The notes below the pieces were generated by a model. It was not told the origin of the DNA. It saw nothing but the letters and a program-made list of their open reading frames with translations, and made no database searches. Made by a program: the position numbers and the translations under genes. A stretch of DNA of 64,000 nucleotides from Flavobacterium nitrogenifigens (GTDB taxonomy: Bacteria > Bacteroidota > Bacteroidia > Flavobacteriales > Flavobacteriaceae), in contig NZ_QJRI01000179.1 of assembly GCF_003254565.1 (NCBI RefSeq), positions 1-64,000 on the forward strand, given 5' to 3'. Shown piece after piece: positions 25,178-34,735 of this stretch (positions within the stretch are counted from its first letter, which is position 1; the number at the start of each line of letters is the position of its first letter).

Positions 25178-26662
25178 ATGTCAATTAAGTCAATTGCGGC
25201 AAAAATTTTTGCCCGAAAAATATATAAACAAACGCTTAGATGGACCGAAAAGCCTGTTGAAACACAATATAAGGTTTTTGAAAGCCTGATTGAAAATGCT
25301 CAAGACACCGAATTTGGAAAAGATCATCATTTTAATCAAATAAAAACTTTTAAAGATTTTCAGAAACAAATTCCTGTCAGAGATTACGAAGACTTAAAAC
25401 CATACGTTGAAAAGGTTGTAAAAGGCGAAGCAGATATTTTATGGAAAGGAAAACCATTATATTTTGCTAAAACTTCGGGAACAACTTCGGGAGCGAAATT
25501 TATTCCGCTGACCAAAGAATCGATGCCGTATCATATAGAAGCAGCTCGAAATGCAATTCTTCATTATATTAACGAAACAGGTAAAGCTGATTTTGTTGAC
25601 GGAAAAATGATATTTCTGCAGGGAAGTCCCATTCTAACTGAAAAATACGGAATTAAATTTGGAAGACTTTCTGGAATTGTGGCGCATTTTGTTCCTAAAT
25701 ATCTACAGAAAAACCGAATGCCATCTTGGGAAACCAATTGCATTGATGATTGGGAAACCAAAGTAGATGCCATTGTAGATGAAACGATAAAAGAAGATAT
25801 GTCGGTTATTTCTGGGATTCCGTCTTGGGTTCAGATGTATTTTGAGCGTTTACAGCAAAAAAGCGGTGGCAAAAAGATTAGCGAAATATTCAAAAATTTC
25901 AATCTGTTTATCTACGGCGGAGTTAATTACGAGCCTTATCGAGCAAAATTTGAGCAGATGATAGGCAAAAAAGTAGACAGCATAGAATTGTTTCCTGCTT
26001 CTGAAGGCTTTTTTGCATACCAAGATTCGCAGAAAGAAAAAGGAATGTTGCTACTTTTGAATTCCGGAATTTTCTATGAGTTTATAAAAGCAGACGAATT
26101 TTTTAGCGAAAACCCGAAAGTATATACAATTGGTGAAGTTCAGGTAGGAGTGAACTATGTTTTGATCATTTCTACCAATGCGGGGCTTTGGCGCTATAAT
26201 ATTGGGGATACAATTCAGTTTACATCTTTGGCGCCGTATCGCGTTATAGTTTCTGGACGTATCAAACATTATATTTCGGCTTTTGGAGAACACGTTATTG
26301 CCAATGAGGTTGAAAATGCGATGAAAGAAGCCGTGAATTCAACTAATATAGTAATCAATGAATTTACCGTGGCGCCTCAGATTAATCCAGAAAACGGACT
26401 TCCGTATCATGAATGGCTGATTGAGTTTGAAAAAGAGCCTGAAAATATGGAAGCTTTTGCGGAAATGATCGATAACTCAATGCGAAAGCAAAACATTTAT
26501 TACGATGATTTAATTACTGGAAATGTTTTAAGAAAAGTAGTTATAACGAAAGTTTCTAAAAACGGATTTCAAGATTACATGAAATCGCAAGGAAAATTGG
26601 GCGGACAGAATAAAATTCCGAGATTATCGAATGACAGGAATATTGCGGATAATTTGAAGTAG
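25178..26662 (+). CDS. GH3-family acyl-adenylating protein
   Basis: 494 aa. The family ATP motif AKTSGTTSGAKFIPLT lies near residue 97, with later segments LFPASEGFFAYQ and SGRIKHYISAFGEHV conserved in GH3 auxin-responsive promoter proteins, members of the adenylate-forming superfamily. The bacterial substrate is unknown; plant relatives conjugate carboxylic acids to amino acids. It is co-transcribed with the membrane stalk protein. Confidence 0.92.
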   Translation: MSIKSIAAKIFARKIYKQTLRWTEKPVETQYKVFESLIENAQDTEFGKDHHFNQIKTFKDFQKQIPVRDYEDLKPYVEKVVKGEADILWKGKPLYFAKTSGTTSGAKFIPLTKESMPYHIEAARNAILHYINETGKADFVDGKMIFLQGSPILTEKYGIKFGRLSGIVAHFVPKYLQKNRMPSWETNCIDDWETKVDAIVDETIKEDMSVISGIPSWVQMYFERLQQKSGGKKISEIFKNFNLFIYGGVNYEPYRAKFEQMIGKKVDSIELFPASEGFFAYQDSQKEKGMLLLLNSGIFYEFIKADEFFSENPKVYTIGEVQVGVNYVLIISTNAGLWRYNIGDTIQFTSLAPYRVIVSGRIKHYISAFGEHVIANEVENAMKEAVNSTNIVINEFTVAPQINPENGLPYHEWLIEFEKEPENMEAFAEMIDNSMRKQNIYYDDLITGNVLRKVVITKVSKNGFQDYMKSQGKLGGQNKIPRLSNDRNIADNLK

Positions 26663-26799
26663 AATTTAGCTTTTTATAAGGCCATCTAACAATTTGTTAA
26701 ATGGGAATTCATTAAAGTTATATATATAATTCCTACTTTCGTTTATCGAAATATTCGTATCTTCTTTACAAACAAAGAAGATTTTTAAAATAAAAAGAC

Positions 26800-28479
26800 A
26801 TGAAAGAAACTAAACATATATCAAGATCAAGAGCGCAGGAATCTTCTGCGGCTATAGAAAAAATGTACATTACAATGCGCCATTTATTCAACCGTGGTTT
26901 TTATAAACCAATGGGAGTTTCTGGTGACAGCTTACGCGAATCATTATTGGCTTTACGTCCAGAAATTTATGGAAATATTGCCGAAGAAAAAGTAGAACTA
27001 AACGGACTTCTATACGTTATTGAACGTCTTCCAATTGGAATTGAGCAGTGCCGTTTTATCAATTTAACATCAGACGAAGGATATTCTAAATCGCATTTTC
27101 AGCCAATTGTTCCTCCAAAAAGAAGAAGAAACTGCTACAGAATCGACGAAGAACAGATGAATGTCGAAATCACTCGCGGGCGTTCAGACATTTATGATAT
27201 TCTTACGCATTTGACTTTCATTTTCATCGAATCTCATAAAATTAAAAATAGAGTTTTAATAGACGATGGAGGAGAGGTTTCGCGCGATTGGCAGAAATTA
27301 GAGCAAGCTGTTATGCAGACTAAAAAGCTTTCTCAAGTTGAAAAAGAAAAAGCAATTTCGCATGTTGCCAATATTTTAGCGAGAACTTTTGAGGAAGTTT
27401 TAGATATTTATGATGCTTTTGGTTCAGAAAATGCGCCAGACCGTTTCTTACATGTTATTTATTGGTTAGGAAAATTAGCGATTGAAGAAATTGTTGAAAA
27501 CAACAAACGTACGATCACTTTTAGTCCGGTTTTACGTGAAAGATTAGGACATCACATTCACGGAGAAATATGGGCAACAAACATTAAAGAAGTTCTTAAA
27601 GCAAACGATTTGCTGAAAAGACCAATTCACGTTATCAGTGCCAATATGCACAGTGTGATGAATTCGATTTTTGCAACACCTTTGTTGAAAACAAAATATA
27701 AAGGAAAAACAGATTTCTTTATTTATGAGGAATTAAGCGGTTCGGGATCAAAAGAAATAAGAGGACAGGTTGAAGAACTAGCTTTAAAAAACGGAATGAT
27801 TTCATTGCCAGATTGTTCAGGAACTAATATCGATGTTCAGATTTTTGATACGGCTAAAATTGACTGGTCAAAAACAGCTTTTTCGCATGCAAATGTTGGT
27901 GAAGATAAACCAGTTATAATCGTAATGGATTATGCTTTTGGTGAGCAGGCTTACGAGACTATCGACGAGCTTTTGAAACCATTTAAAAAAGAAACTTTAT
28001 TGAATGTAAAATCGGTTTCTATTATGGGTAAAGCTGGAATTCTGGAAGGAGGAAAAGGAGATATCATGATTCCGACGGCACATATCAACGAAGGAACGGC
28101 AGATAATTATTTCTTCGAAAACGAACTAACTGGCGCAATGTTCGAAGGAAATGATATTGATATTTATGAAGGTGCGATGGTTACCGTTTTAGGAACTTCA
28201 TTGCAAAATAGAGATTTATTGAAATTCTTCCACGAATCGACTTGGGGTGTAATTGGTCTTGAAATGGAAGGATCTTATTATCAAAAAGCGATTCAGTCAG
28301 CATCTAAAATTAGAAAAAGCGTTCCGCATGATATTAAAGTTCGTTATGCATATTATGCTTCAGATAATCCTTTAGAAACAGGAAGTACACTAGCTTCAGG
28401 CGGATTAGGAACAACGGGTGTAAAACCAACGTATTTGATTACTATTAAAATTTTAGAGCAGATTTTCAATATAAAATAA
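26800..28479 (+). CDS. DUF6909-like protein with a nucleoside-phosphorylase-like C-terminus
   Basis: 559 aa, strongly conserved-looking. The N-terminal half is alpha-helical and basic (MRHLFNRGFYKPMGVSGDSLRESL; PPKRRRNCYRID). The C-terminal half has alternating strands and helices with VIVMDYAFGEQAYETIDELLKPF, SIMGKAGILEGGKGDIMIP and VIGLEMEGSYYQKAI; the last resembles the EMEG-type motif of purine nucleoside phosphorylase/AMP nucleosidase folds. I recall such proteins as DUF6909 in Bacteroidota, without known function. It lies 8 bp upstream of the Wzz-like gene, so possibly in that operon. Confidence 0.7.
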   Translation: MKETKHISRSRAQESSAAIEKMYITMRHLFNRGFYKPMGVSGDSLRESLLALRPEIYGNIAEEKVELNGLLYVIERLPIGIEQCRFINLTSDEGYSKSHFQPIVPPKRRRNCYRIDEEQMNVEITRGRSDIYDILTHLTFIFIESHKIKNRVLIDDGGEVSRDWQKLEQAVMQTKKLSQVEKEKAISHVANILARTFEEVLDIYDAFGSENAPDRFLHVIYWLGKLAIEEIVENNKRTITFSPVLRERLGHHIHGEIWATNIKEVLKANDLLKRPIHVISANMHSVMNSIFATPLLKTKYKGKTDFFIYEELSGSGSKEIRGQVEELALKNGMISLPDCSGTNIDVQIFDTAKIDWSKTAFSHANVGEDKPVIIVMDYAFGEQAYETIDELLKPFKKETLLNVKSVSIMGKAGILEGGKGDIMIPTAHINEGTADNYFFENELTGAMFEGNDIDIYEGAMVTVLGTSLQNRDLLKFFHESTWGVIGLEMEGSYYQKAIQSASKIRKSVPHDIKVRYAYYASDNPLETGSTLASGGLGTTGVKPTYLITIKILEQIFNIK

Positions 28480-28487
28480 CACTTTAA

Positions 28488-29471
28488 ATGAGTACAAAAG
28501 TACCTCAGAATACAGAAGATCAAGAGATTGATTTGGCTCAGATTTCAAAAAAAATCGGCAATTTTTTTGACCGAGTTAGTACTTCTATTTTTAAAAGTAT
28601 TCAATTTTTTGTAAAGAATTGGGTTACTGTCGTTATTTTAATTGTTGTAGGTTTTGGGACAGGATTTTTATTAGAAAGCTATAAAAAAAGCTATCAGCAT
28701 CAAATTATTGTGGCACCAAATTTTGGGAGTACAGATTATCTGTATTCTAAAATCGAGTTAATTGATGCTAAGATTAAGGAAGGAGATACTTTATTTTTAA
28801 AAAATATAGTAGGAATCCAAAATCCTGATAACCTGAAAAAGATCGAAATTGAACCAATTGCAGATGTGTACAATTTTATCAACAATAAACCAGAAAATTT
28901 TGAATTGATAAAATTAATGGCCGAAGACGGAGACATTAAAAAAGTGCTTCAGGAAAATATAACAAGTAAAAATTATACGTATCAGACTATAGTTTTAACA
29001 ACAAAAAACAAAACATCTGAAGAAAAGCTGGTTAAACCATTTTTGAAATATTTTAATGCATCTGATTATTACAGTAAAATTCAAAAAGAGTCGTATGAAA
29101 ATATTCAGCTAAAAATGAGAAAAAATGATACGATCATTAAACAAATTGATGGTCTTTTAGATAACTTTTCGAAATCAACAAATAGCGGTGCTAAAAATGA
29201 TAAATTGGTGTATTACAATGAAAATACCCAATTAAATGATATTATTAAAACAAAAGAAACATTAATTAATGAGCAGGCAATTCATAAAATAGAATTGATT
29301 GCTTATGACAAAATAATTAAAGAAAGCAGTATTACAACTAATATAGAGTATGAAAAAATTACAGAGAAGTATTTGAAATTTATCTTACCCGTTTTATTTG
29401 TTTTACTTTTTATATTCTATAGATCTTTTATTAAATTTTATAGAAGGCAAAACAGTCTTTTGGGTAATTAA
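28488..29471 (+). CDS. Wzz-like polysaccharide chain-length regulator
   Basis: 327 aa. Two membrane spans, near residues 44-63 and 303-320, bracket a mainly helical periplasmic domain, the classic Wzz/co-polymerase topology. No tyrosine-kinase domain is fused. The periplasmic part is Lys/Asn/Ile-rich and diverged. It directly follows the DUF6909-like gene and precedes a lipoprotein and the flippase/polymerase genes, supporting a role in surface polysaccharide length control. Confidence 0.82.
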   Translation: MSTKVPQNTEDQEIDLAQISKKIGNFFDRVSTSIFKSIQFFVKNWVTVVILIVVGFGTGFLLESYKKSYQHQIIVAPNFGSTDYLYSKIELIDAKIKEGDTLFLKNIVGIQNPDNLKKIEIEPIADVYNFINNKPENFELIKLMAEDGDIKKVLQENITSKNYTYQTIVLTTKNKTSEEKLVKPFLKYFNASDYYSKIQKESYENIQLKMRKNDTIIKQIDGLLDNFSKSTNSGAKNDKLVYYNENTQLNDIIKTKETLINEQAIHKIELIAYDKIIKESSITTNIEYEKITEKYLKFILPVLFVLLFIFYRSFIKFYRRQNSLLGN

Positions 29472-29501
29472 TTTTTTACCATTATTTAAATCAAAAAAAA
29501 T

Positions 29502-29509
29502 TACATTTG
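29502..29509 (+). promoter_or_regulatory. Lipoprotein gene promoter -7 box
   Basis: TACATTTG fits TAnnTTTG and ends 16 bases before the ATG at 29526. No good -33 TTG. Confidence 0.65.
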
Positions 29510-29525
29510 TCAAAATTTTAAAATA

Positions 29526-30062
29526 ATGAACAAGAAAAACATTTTAATAAATTTACTTGCAATTGTATGTTTTATTTCTTGCAAAAATAAGGACGTGCAG
29601 GAGCCTGTTGAGGAAGTTAAAGCAAATACTTTTGATGTTATTGTTGATTTGAATATTCAAAAAGATGACGAATTGATTCTTTTTTACAAAGATGCGTCAA
29701 TTGCTTATTTTGATGAGAAAAACACAGTGTATAATGGTGTAAAAGGAAAAGCAGAAGCGCAAACAATTACGTTTAGTATACCCGAAGGAATTTTGCCAAA
29801 TGATATTCGTTTTGATATTAGTTCAAAAAAAGAACAACAGCCAATCAAAATTAATTCAATTGCTTTAAGTTATAATGGTAAAATTTTTAAAGTAGAACAG
29901 CAAGATTTATTAAAATATTTTACTCCAAATGAATTTATAAATTTTGAGGCTGCAACTGGAACAGCTTCTTTTACAGAAAAAGAAGGTAATTATGATCCAA
30001 TTTTTAATACAAAGCCAGCAATATATGTTGAGCTTGAAAAACTTGAAGGGAAACAGTTATAA
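29526..30062 (+). CDS. Lipoprotein of unknown function in the polysaccharide locus
   Basis: 178 aa with a lipoprotein signal peptide; the acylated Cys is residue 19 (AIVCFISCKNK). The mature part is predicted beta-rich (FDVIVDLNIQKDDELILFY; TFSIPEGILPNDIRFDIS) and repeats a theme of comparing a physical property with an expected change, as in flavobacterial proteins near glycan genes. No family recognised. A strong terminator follows it. Confidence 0.75.
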   Translation: MNKKNILINLLAIVCFISCKNKDVQEPVEEVKANTFDVIVDLNIQKDDELILFYKDASIAYFDEKNTVYNGVKGKAEAQTITFSIPEGILPNDIRFDISSKKEQQPIKINSIALSYNGKIFKVEQQDLLKYFTPNEFINFEAATGTASFTEKEGNYDPIFNTKPAIYVELEKLEGKQL

Positions 30063-30093
30063 GTTCTAGATAGATAATTATAAATTAAAATAT

Positions 30094-30128
30094 AAAGGTT
30101 AATTCATTTTTTATGAATTAACCTTTTT
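30094..30128 (+). terminator. Strong terminator ahead of the flippase/polymerase genes
   Basis: A perfect 14-bp stem AAAGGTTAATTCAT/ATGAATTAACCTTT with a five-T loop is followed by TTTTT. It ends only 16 bases before the flippase start codon, and no TAnnTTTG lies between. Confidence 0.85.
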
Positions 30129-30143
30129 AATATAAAGAAAGTA

Positions 30144-31364
30144 TTGATATTTATTTTACGAAAATATTTTTTTCAGCATGCCTCTTTAATAGTGCTAATG
30201 TTTGGAGCTTTAAGTTTTTTTGCTTCAAATATTATTATGAAGGAAATTCTGAGCGCTGAAACGTACGGATACCTATCTGTTTTTGTTACTTATTTTTCAT
30301 TTATATATGTTTTCGGAATTTTTGGAACCGAGCAAGTTTTTATTCGTTTTTCAAGAGTTGAAAACAAAAATGAGATTTTGACTCAAAAATCAATACTTTA
30401 TTTAATTCTATTTTTTGCTCTTTTTTCTTCGGTAACGGGGACAATTTTATTTAGACATTTATATCCAGAAATACAGCTTAATTTCTTTGTTTTAATTTTA
30501 GTAAGTTTAAGTATAATTGGTTCTACTTTTTTGGTATCAACATTTCGATTAAATTCAAATTTTGTGTTATCACAGTTATTATCAAATGTTTGGAAGATTG
30601 CAATGTTTTTGCTGGCAATCTTTTTTTTGATATACAAATACTCAGATCTTTCTTTATTTTTACTTTTAGTTTCTCTTATTACTATATCCTGCTTTTTTTT
30701 CTTTCTTTTTTATATTTTAAAAAAAATAAAATTCGAGTTTAATTCGATAATATCAAACAATAGAATTTTAGAATCTTCTTTTCATTTTTTTGTTTCAATT
30801 TCATCTTTTTCTCTTATTGTTTTTGCAGATCGCTTTATTGTAGAACATAAATATAGTTTTGAGCAGTTTGGTAATTTCTTTTATTTAACAAGCTTTTTTT
30901 TGTCACCTTTTTCTATTTTACAGAATTATATTGGCTTTAAACAATTAATTTTTTTCAAAAACAATTTCACGATATCTTATTTTTTAAAATTTAGAAAGAA
31001 AGTCATTTTATTGGGATTTTTAATGGCTTTCGCATTGTGTTGTGTTACTTTTTTTCTGAGCTATTTCAAATGGCTAAGTTTTCCTTTTGACCAATATTTA
31101 AGCGTAATTGCGATGTTTTTAATTTCGGGTATAACAAGATTATATTCTTCGTCGATAAGTTCTGCTTTTGAGGCAAAAACATCAATAGAAACTTTAAGAA
31201 AATCAAACTTGATAATAGTTTTGATAACAATAGTCATTTTATTGTTTACTTTTATTTTCGTTAATTCTATAGAAATAATAATTCTTAACATGACACTCAT
31301 TTGGTTACTAAGAAGTATTATTTGTAAAAAGCTATTACTTAATCAAATAAAAAATGATGAGTAA
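30144..31364 (+). CDS. Wzx-like oligosaccharide flippase
   Basis: 406 aa from TTG 30144; the next ATG (30198) would cut into the first span, and AAAGAAAG lies just upstream of the TTG. About twelve hydrophobic spans and an N-terminal pattern like polysaccharide-transport (Wzx/PST) proteins: SNIIMKEILSAETYGYLSVFVTYFSF and FGTEQVFIRFSR. It would move lipid-linked repeat units across the inner membrane. Extremely AT-rich codon use. The stop TAA is immediately followed by the ATG of the next gene. Confidence 0.85.
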   Translation: MIFILRKYFFQHASLIVLMFGALSFFASNIIMKEILSAETYGYLSVFVTYFSFIYVFGIFGTEQVFIRFSRVENKNEILTQKSILYLILFFALFSSVTGTILFRHLYPEIQLNFFVLILVSLSIIGSTFLVSTFRLNSNFVLSQLLSNVWKIAMFLLAIFFLIYKYSDLSLFLLLVSLITISCFFFFLFYILKKIKFEFNSIISNNRILESSFHFFVSISSFSLIVFADRFIVEHKYSFEQFGNFFYLTSFFLSPFSILQNYIGFKQLIFFKNNFTISYFLKFRKKVILLGFLMAFALCCVTFFLSYFKWLSFPFDQYLSVIAMFLISGITRLYSSSISSAFEAKTSIETLRKSNLIIVLITIVILLFTFIFVNSIEIIILNMTLIWLLRSIICKKLLLNQIKNDE

Positions 31365-32756
31365 ATGAAAATACCATTATCAAAAATATATCTGTTTTTT
31401 TTCTTTCTCGGGCTTTTCTTTTTTTCATTTAATGAATATCAAGGGCTTTCTTTTTTGGGAGAATTTAAAACAGAATCTGGAGCACTTTTTTTTCTTTTAG
31501 GTTTTTTACTATTAGGTATTGAATCTATTGCAAAAGGTAAAATTTCAATTCCTTATAAAAGCACTATTTTCCAAATACTTGTCTTTTTTATAATATGGTG
31601 TTTTATAACTACTGTTTTAAATGCAAATACCGTTGTCTCAAATTATTTTAAACATACTAGTGGAATTAACCGTTTTGTGAGACAATATTTTTCAATGATA
31701 TTGTCCTGCATTGTTTTCTTTTTATTTTATTGGAATATAATCTATAAAATGAAGACCATTGATATTCTTTTAAAAATAAGGAAGGTATTTCTACTTTCAT
31801 TAATTATAGCTTTTACATACGGATTTCTTGAAGTCTTAGTTGTAGTTTTTGGTTTCGGAAAACTATATTCAGTTTTAAAACTATTCGATTTTTTCCCCTT
31901 TCTAGAAGTGTCTCTTCAAACAGGAGGAAGGATTTCGTCCATAGCTTATGAACCGCCATTTTTAGCTATTTACCTTATCACTATTTCTGGTTGGATGTTT
32001 AGTTATATACTTACAGAAAAAGGCCTAGTAAAATTTTTGCCAGCTTTTGCTGTTTTATTTCTTACTTATTTTTCAGGATCACGAACAGGACTTATAGTTG
32101 TTCTTTTTCAAGTATGTATATTTTGTGTTTTCTTATATCGAGATCAGCGTTTTAAATCTTATCTTTTAAAAACATTCCTTGCGTTTACTATTGTATTTTG
32201 TTTTTTGCTTCTTTTGAATGGAACTAAAATTGTTAACGCCATAGGAGATAAAATAGATTCGCTGGATTTTAGAAAAAATCTAACTAAAAACGTATCCAAT
32301 CAATCTCGGTTTGGAATGCAGTATGCTGCTTTACAAGTTTTTAGTGAAAATCCGATTATTGGTGTTGGGTTTGGACAGCAAGGGTACCATGTTCGAACAC
32401 ATTATCCGAGCTGGGCAACAAGAAATAATTATGAATTTGAATTACTGTATAAAAATAAAAACGAAAAATCATTTCCGCCAGGTTATAATATTTACACCAG
32501 ATTGCTCGCAGAGACAGGATTAATTGGCTTTAGTTTATTTTTAATGCTTATTTTTTTCTCTTTGGTTGAGGTTAGAAAACTAATGAAAACTGCCAAAGAT
32601 GAAGATAAAATTCTATTAATAATCATTTTGATATCTCTTTCAGGGCTATATGTAAACTGGTTGCAAATAGATACTTTTAGAATGTATGGTGTTTGGTTAA
32701 GTTTGGCTATTTTGATAAGAATGAGATACAAACCATTAAAATTTAAAGATGAATAA
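31365..32756 (+). CDS. O-antigen polymerase/ligase-like membrane protein
   Basis: 463 aa with about ten to twelve membrane spans and a large extracytoplasmic loop (about 300-390) containing NPIIGVGFGQQGYHVRTHYPS, as in Wzy/WaaL (Wzy_C) proteins. FSGSRTGLIVVLF matches the family's conserved Ser-Arg-Thr-Gly segment. It polymerises or ligates surface polysaccharide; which one cannot be said. It starts directly after the flippase stop and overlaps the next gene by 8 bp. Confidence 0.85.
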   Translation: MKIPLSKIYLFFFFLGLFFFSFNEYQGLSFLGEFKTESGALFFLLGFLLLGIESIAKGKISIPYKSTIFQILVFFIIWCFITTVLNANTVVSNYFKHTSGINRFVRQYFSMILSCIVFFLFYWNIIYKMKTIDILLKIRKVFLLSLIIAFTYGFLEVLVVVFGFGKLYSVLKLFDFFPFLEVSLQTGGRISSIAYEPPFLAIYLITISGWMFSYILTEKGLVKFLPAFAVLFLTYFSGSRTGLIVVLFQVCIFCVFLYRDQRFKSYLLKTFLAFTIVFCFLLLLNGTKIVNAIGDKIDSLDFRKNLTKNVSNQSRFGMQYAALQVFSENPIIGVGFGQQGYHVRTHYPSWATRNNYEFELLYKNKNEKSFPPGYNIYTRLLAETGLIGFSLFLMLIFFSLVEVRKLMKTAKDEDKILLIIILISLSGLYVNWLQIDTFRMYGVWLSLAILIRMRYKPLKFKDE

Positions 32757-33546
32757 AATTCTTGTTTTAATTCCATATTATAATAATATAGAAGGATTAT
32801 TAAAGTCTTTAAGGTCAATAGATCCTGATGAAGAATCAGATGTGCTAATTGTTGATGATGGAAGTGCAATTAAGCTAAATGAAGATTTAGTTTATGAAAG
32901 TTTTAAAGCAAAGGGAAAAGTTTTTTTTAAGATTTTAGAAAAAAATGGAGGAATAGAATCAGCATTAAACCAAGGGTTAGAAATAGCTCAAGCTAAAAAA
33001 TATGAATATATTGCAAGATTAGATTGTGGTGATATTTGTTTAGGAAAAAGATTTCAGATTCAGCACCAATTTTTAAAAGAAAATCTCGAAATTAAAATTG
33101 TTGGTTCAAATGTATTGGCTGTAGATTGCGATGACAAATTTTTATATGCAATTAACCTTCCATTACATCATGAAGAAATAGAAAAAAAAATGTACTTCAA
33201 TTCGATGCTCATACATCCTGCTGTAATGTTTTGCACGTCAATAATTGAAACAATTGGATATTATCCTACTCATTATAAATCTGCTGAAGATTATGCTTTC
33301 TTTTTTGCTATTCTAAAAAAGCATAAGATGGCAAATATAAAAGAGTACTTGACCCAAATTGAAATTAATGAAAAAGGGATTTCTTTGCAAAAAAGACAGC
33401 AGCAGGTAAAAAGCAGAATTCAAATCATAAAAGACAATTTTTATTTCGGATGGTATCCAATCTATGGTCTTTTTAGAAATTATATACTCCTTATTTTGCC
33501 ATATAATATAATTTTAGCGATTAAAAAAATGAAGAAAAATGCTTAA
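32749..33546 (+). CDS. Family 2 glycosyltransferase
   Basis: 265 aa. GT-A fold of family 2: ILVLIPYYNNIEGLLKSLRSI at the N-terminus, LIVDDGSAI near residue 35 and the metal-binding RLDCGDICLGKRF near 90 (DCGD in place of the usual DADD/DSDD). No membrane span. It adds a sugar to the polysaccharide repeat; donor and acceptor unknown. It overlaps both neighbours by 8 bp. Confidence 0.9.
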   Translation: MNKILVLIPYYNNIEGLLKSLRSIDPDEESDVLIVDDGSAIKLNEDLVYESFKAKGKVFFKILEKNGGIESALNQGLEIAQAKKYEYIARLDCGDICLGKRFQIQHQFLKENLEIKIVGSNVLAVDCDDKFLYAINLPLHHEEIEKKMYFNSMLIHPAVMFCTSIIETIGYYPTHYKSAEDYAFFFAILKKHKMANIKEYLTQIEINEKGISLQKRQQQVKSRIQIIKDNFYFGWYPIYGLFRNYILLILPYNIILAIKKMKKNA

Positions 33547-34735
33547 TACATTAAAAAAGAACGGTTTTGAATACCTTGCTTATGGTTTAATATTGTCGCT
33601 TTTTTTTTCAAAAGCGATTCCAAATATTATTTTAGCGGTTTTATCTTTATGGACAATCATTGATTTTAGATCAATTCAAAAACCAAAATTCAGTTTTTCT
33701 TCTAGCAATTTTTTATTAGCAATATTAATTTTTTTAAGTTTTAAGTCGCTTCTCTTCGGAACAATAATTTATGATTTGAAAGTTTATAAAGGATTATTAT
33801 TAATCTTTTGGTTTTCAATCGTTTTTCAGAGAATTAAATCTACAGATAAGTTAAAGACAGTTATTTTATGTGCAATAACTCTTGTCGTTGTAAGCTCACT
33901 TTTTTTAATTGCTTTGTATTATTTTAAAAACAAAAATCTTCCTTTTTCAAATACAGCTGAGGTTAATCAATTGTTGTTATTGGAGCGTCCCTATATTGGA
34001 TTTATTGCTGTTTTGGGAATTTTTCTGGCTATTGAAAAAGCAATTTCAGATCAACCTTTAAAAAAGATATGGATTATTAATGGATTAATATTATTTCTGT
34101 TTATAGTTTTAATTTCAGCAAGAATTTCCATTATAACAATATTCATATTAGCAGCAGTTTATCTAATGTTTTATTTTAAAATTAGTAAATTGAGAAAGGC
34201 TCTCATTTTAATAAGTTTAACCATTGGATTTGTGCTTTTAATTTTTACTAATAAAAATATATCTGAGCGTTTTTTTATAAAAAGCAATTTTTCAGAGTCT
34301 TTGAAGACAGCATCAGATTATGAACCAAGAATCGTGATTTGGGATTGTGCCTATCAAATGACAAAAGAAAGTGATTTTAAAATTTTAATTGGATTTGAAG
34401 GTTATCAAAGAATAGGAGAACTTTTTTTGAATTGTTATTCCTCAAAGATTGAAAATGAATCAAAACGAGAATATTTTTTATCAGAGAAATTTAATTCGCA
34501 TAACCAGTTTATCGATTTCTATTTAATTGGAGGAATTACAACTTTTTTATTGTTTGTTGCTTTCTTTGTAAAATTAATATCTGAATCTAAATTTGATTTT
34601 TTCAAAGTGGCGACAGTAGTTTCGTTCTTACTTTTTTTTATAGTAGAAAATATATTTTATAGACAATTTGGATGTTATTTGTTTGGTATATTTATACTAA
34701 TTTTGGCCCATAATAAAATAAATGAAGAAAATTAA
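33539..34735 (+). CDS. Second O-antigen ligase/polymerase-like membrane protein
   Basis: 398 aa, about ten membrane spans and a periplasmic loop near residues 255-330 (DYEPRIVIWDCAYQMTKES; SHNQFIDFYLIGG), the arrangement of WaaL/Wzy_C family ligases. LISARISIITIFILAAVYL parallels the Ser-Arg segment of the family. With the protein encoded at 31365 it forms a likely polymerase/ligase pair. It overlaps the next gene by 14 bp. Confidence 0.82.
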   Translation: MLNTLKKNGFEYLAYGLILSLFFSKAIPNIILAVLSLWTIIDFRSIQKPKFSFSSSNFLLAILIFLSFKSLLFGTIIYDLKVYKGLLLIFWFSIVFQRIKSTDKLKTVILCAITLVVVSSLFLIALYYFKNKNLPFSNTAEVNQLLLLERPYIGFIAVLGIFLAIEKAISDQPLKKIWIINGLILFLFIVLISARISIITIFILAAVYLMFYFKISKLRKALILISLTIGFVLLIFTNKNISERFFIKSNFSESLKTASDYEPRIVIWDCAYQMTKESDFKILIGFEGYQRIGELFLNCYSSKIENESKREYFLSEKFNSHNQFIDFYLIGGITTFLLFVAFFVKLISESKFDFFKVATVVSFLLFFIVENIFYRQFGCYLFGIFILILAHNKINEEN

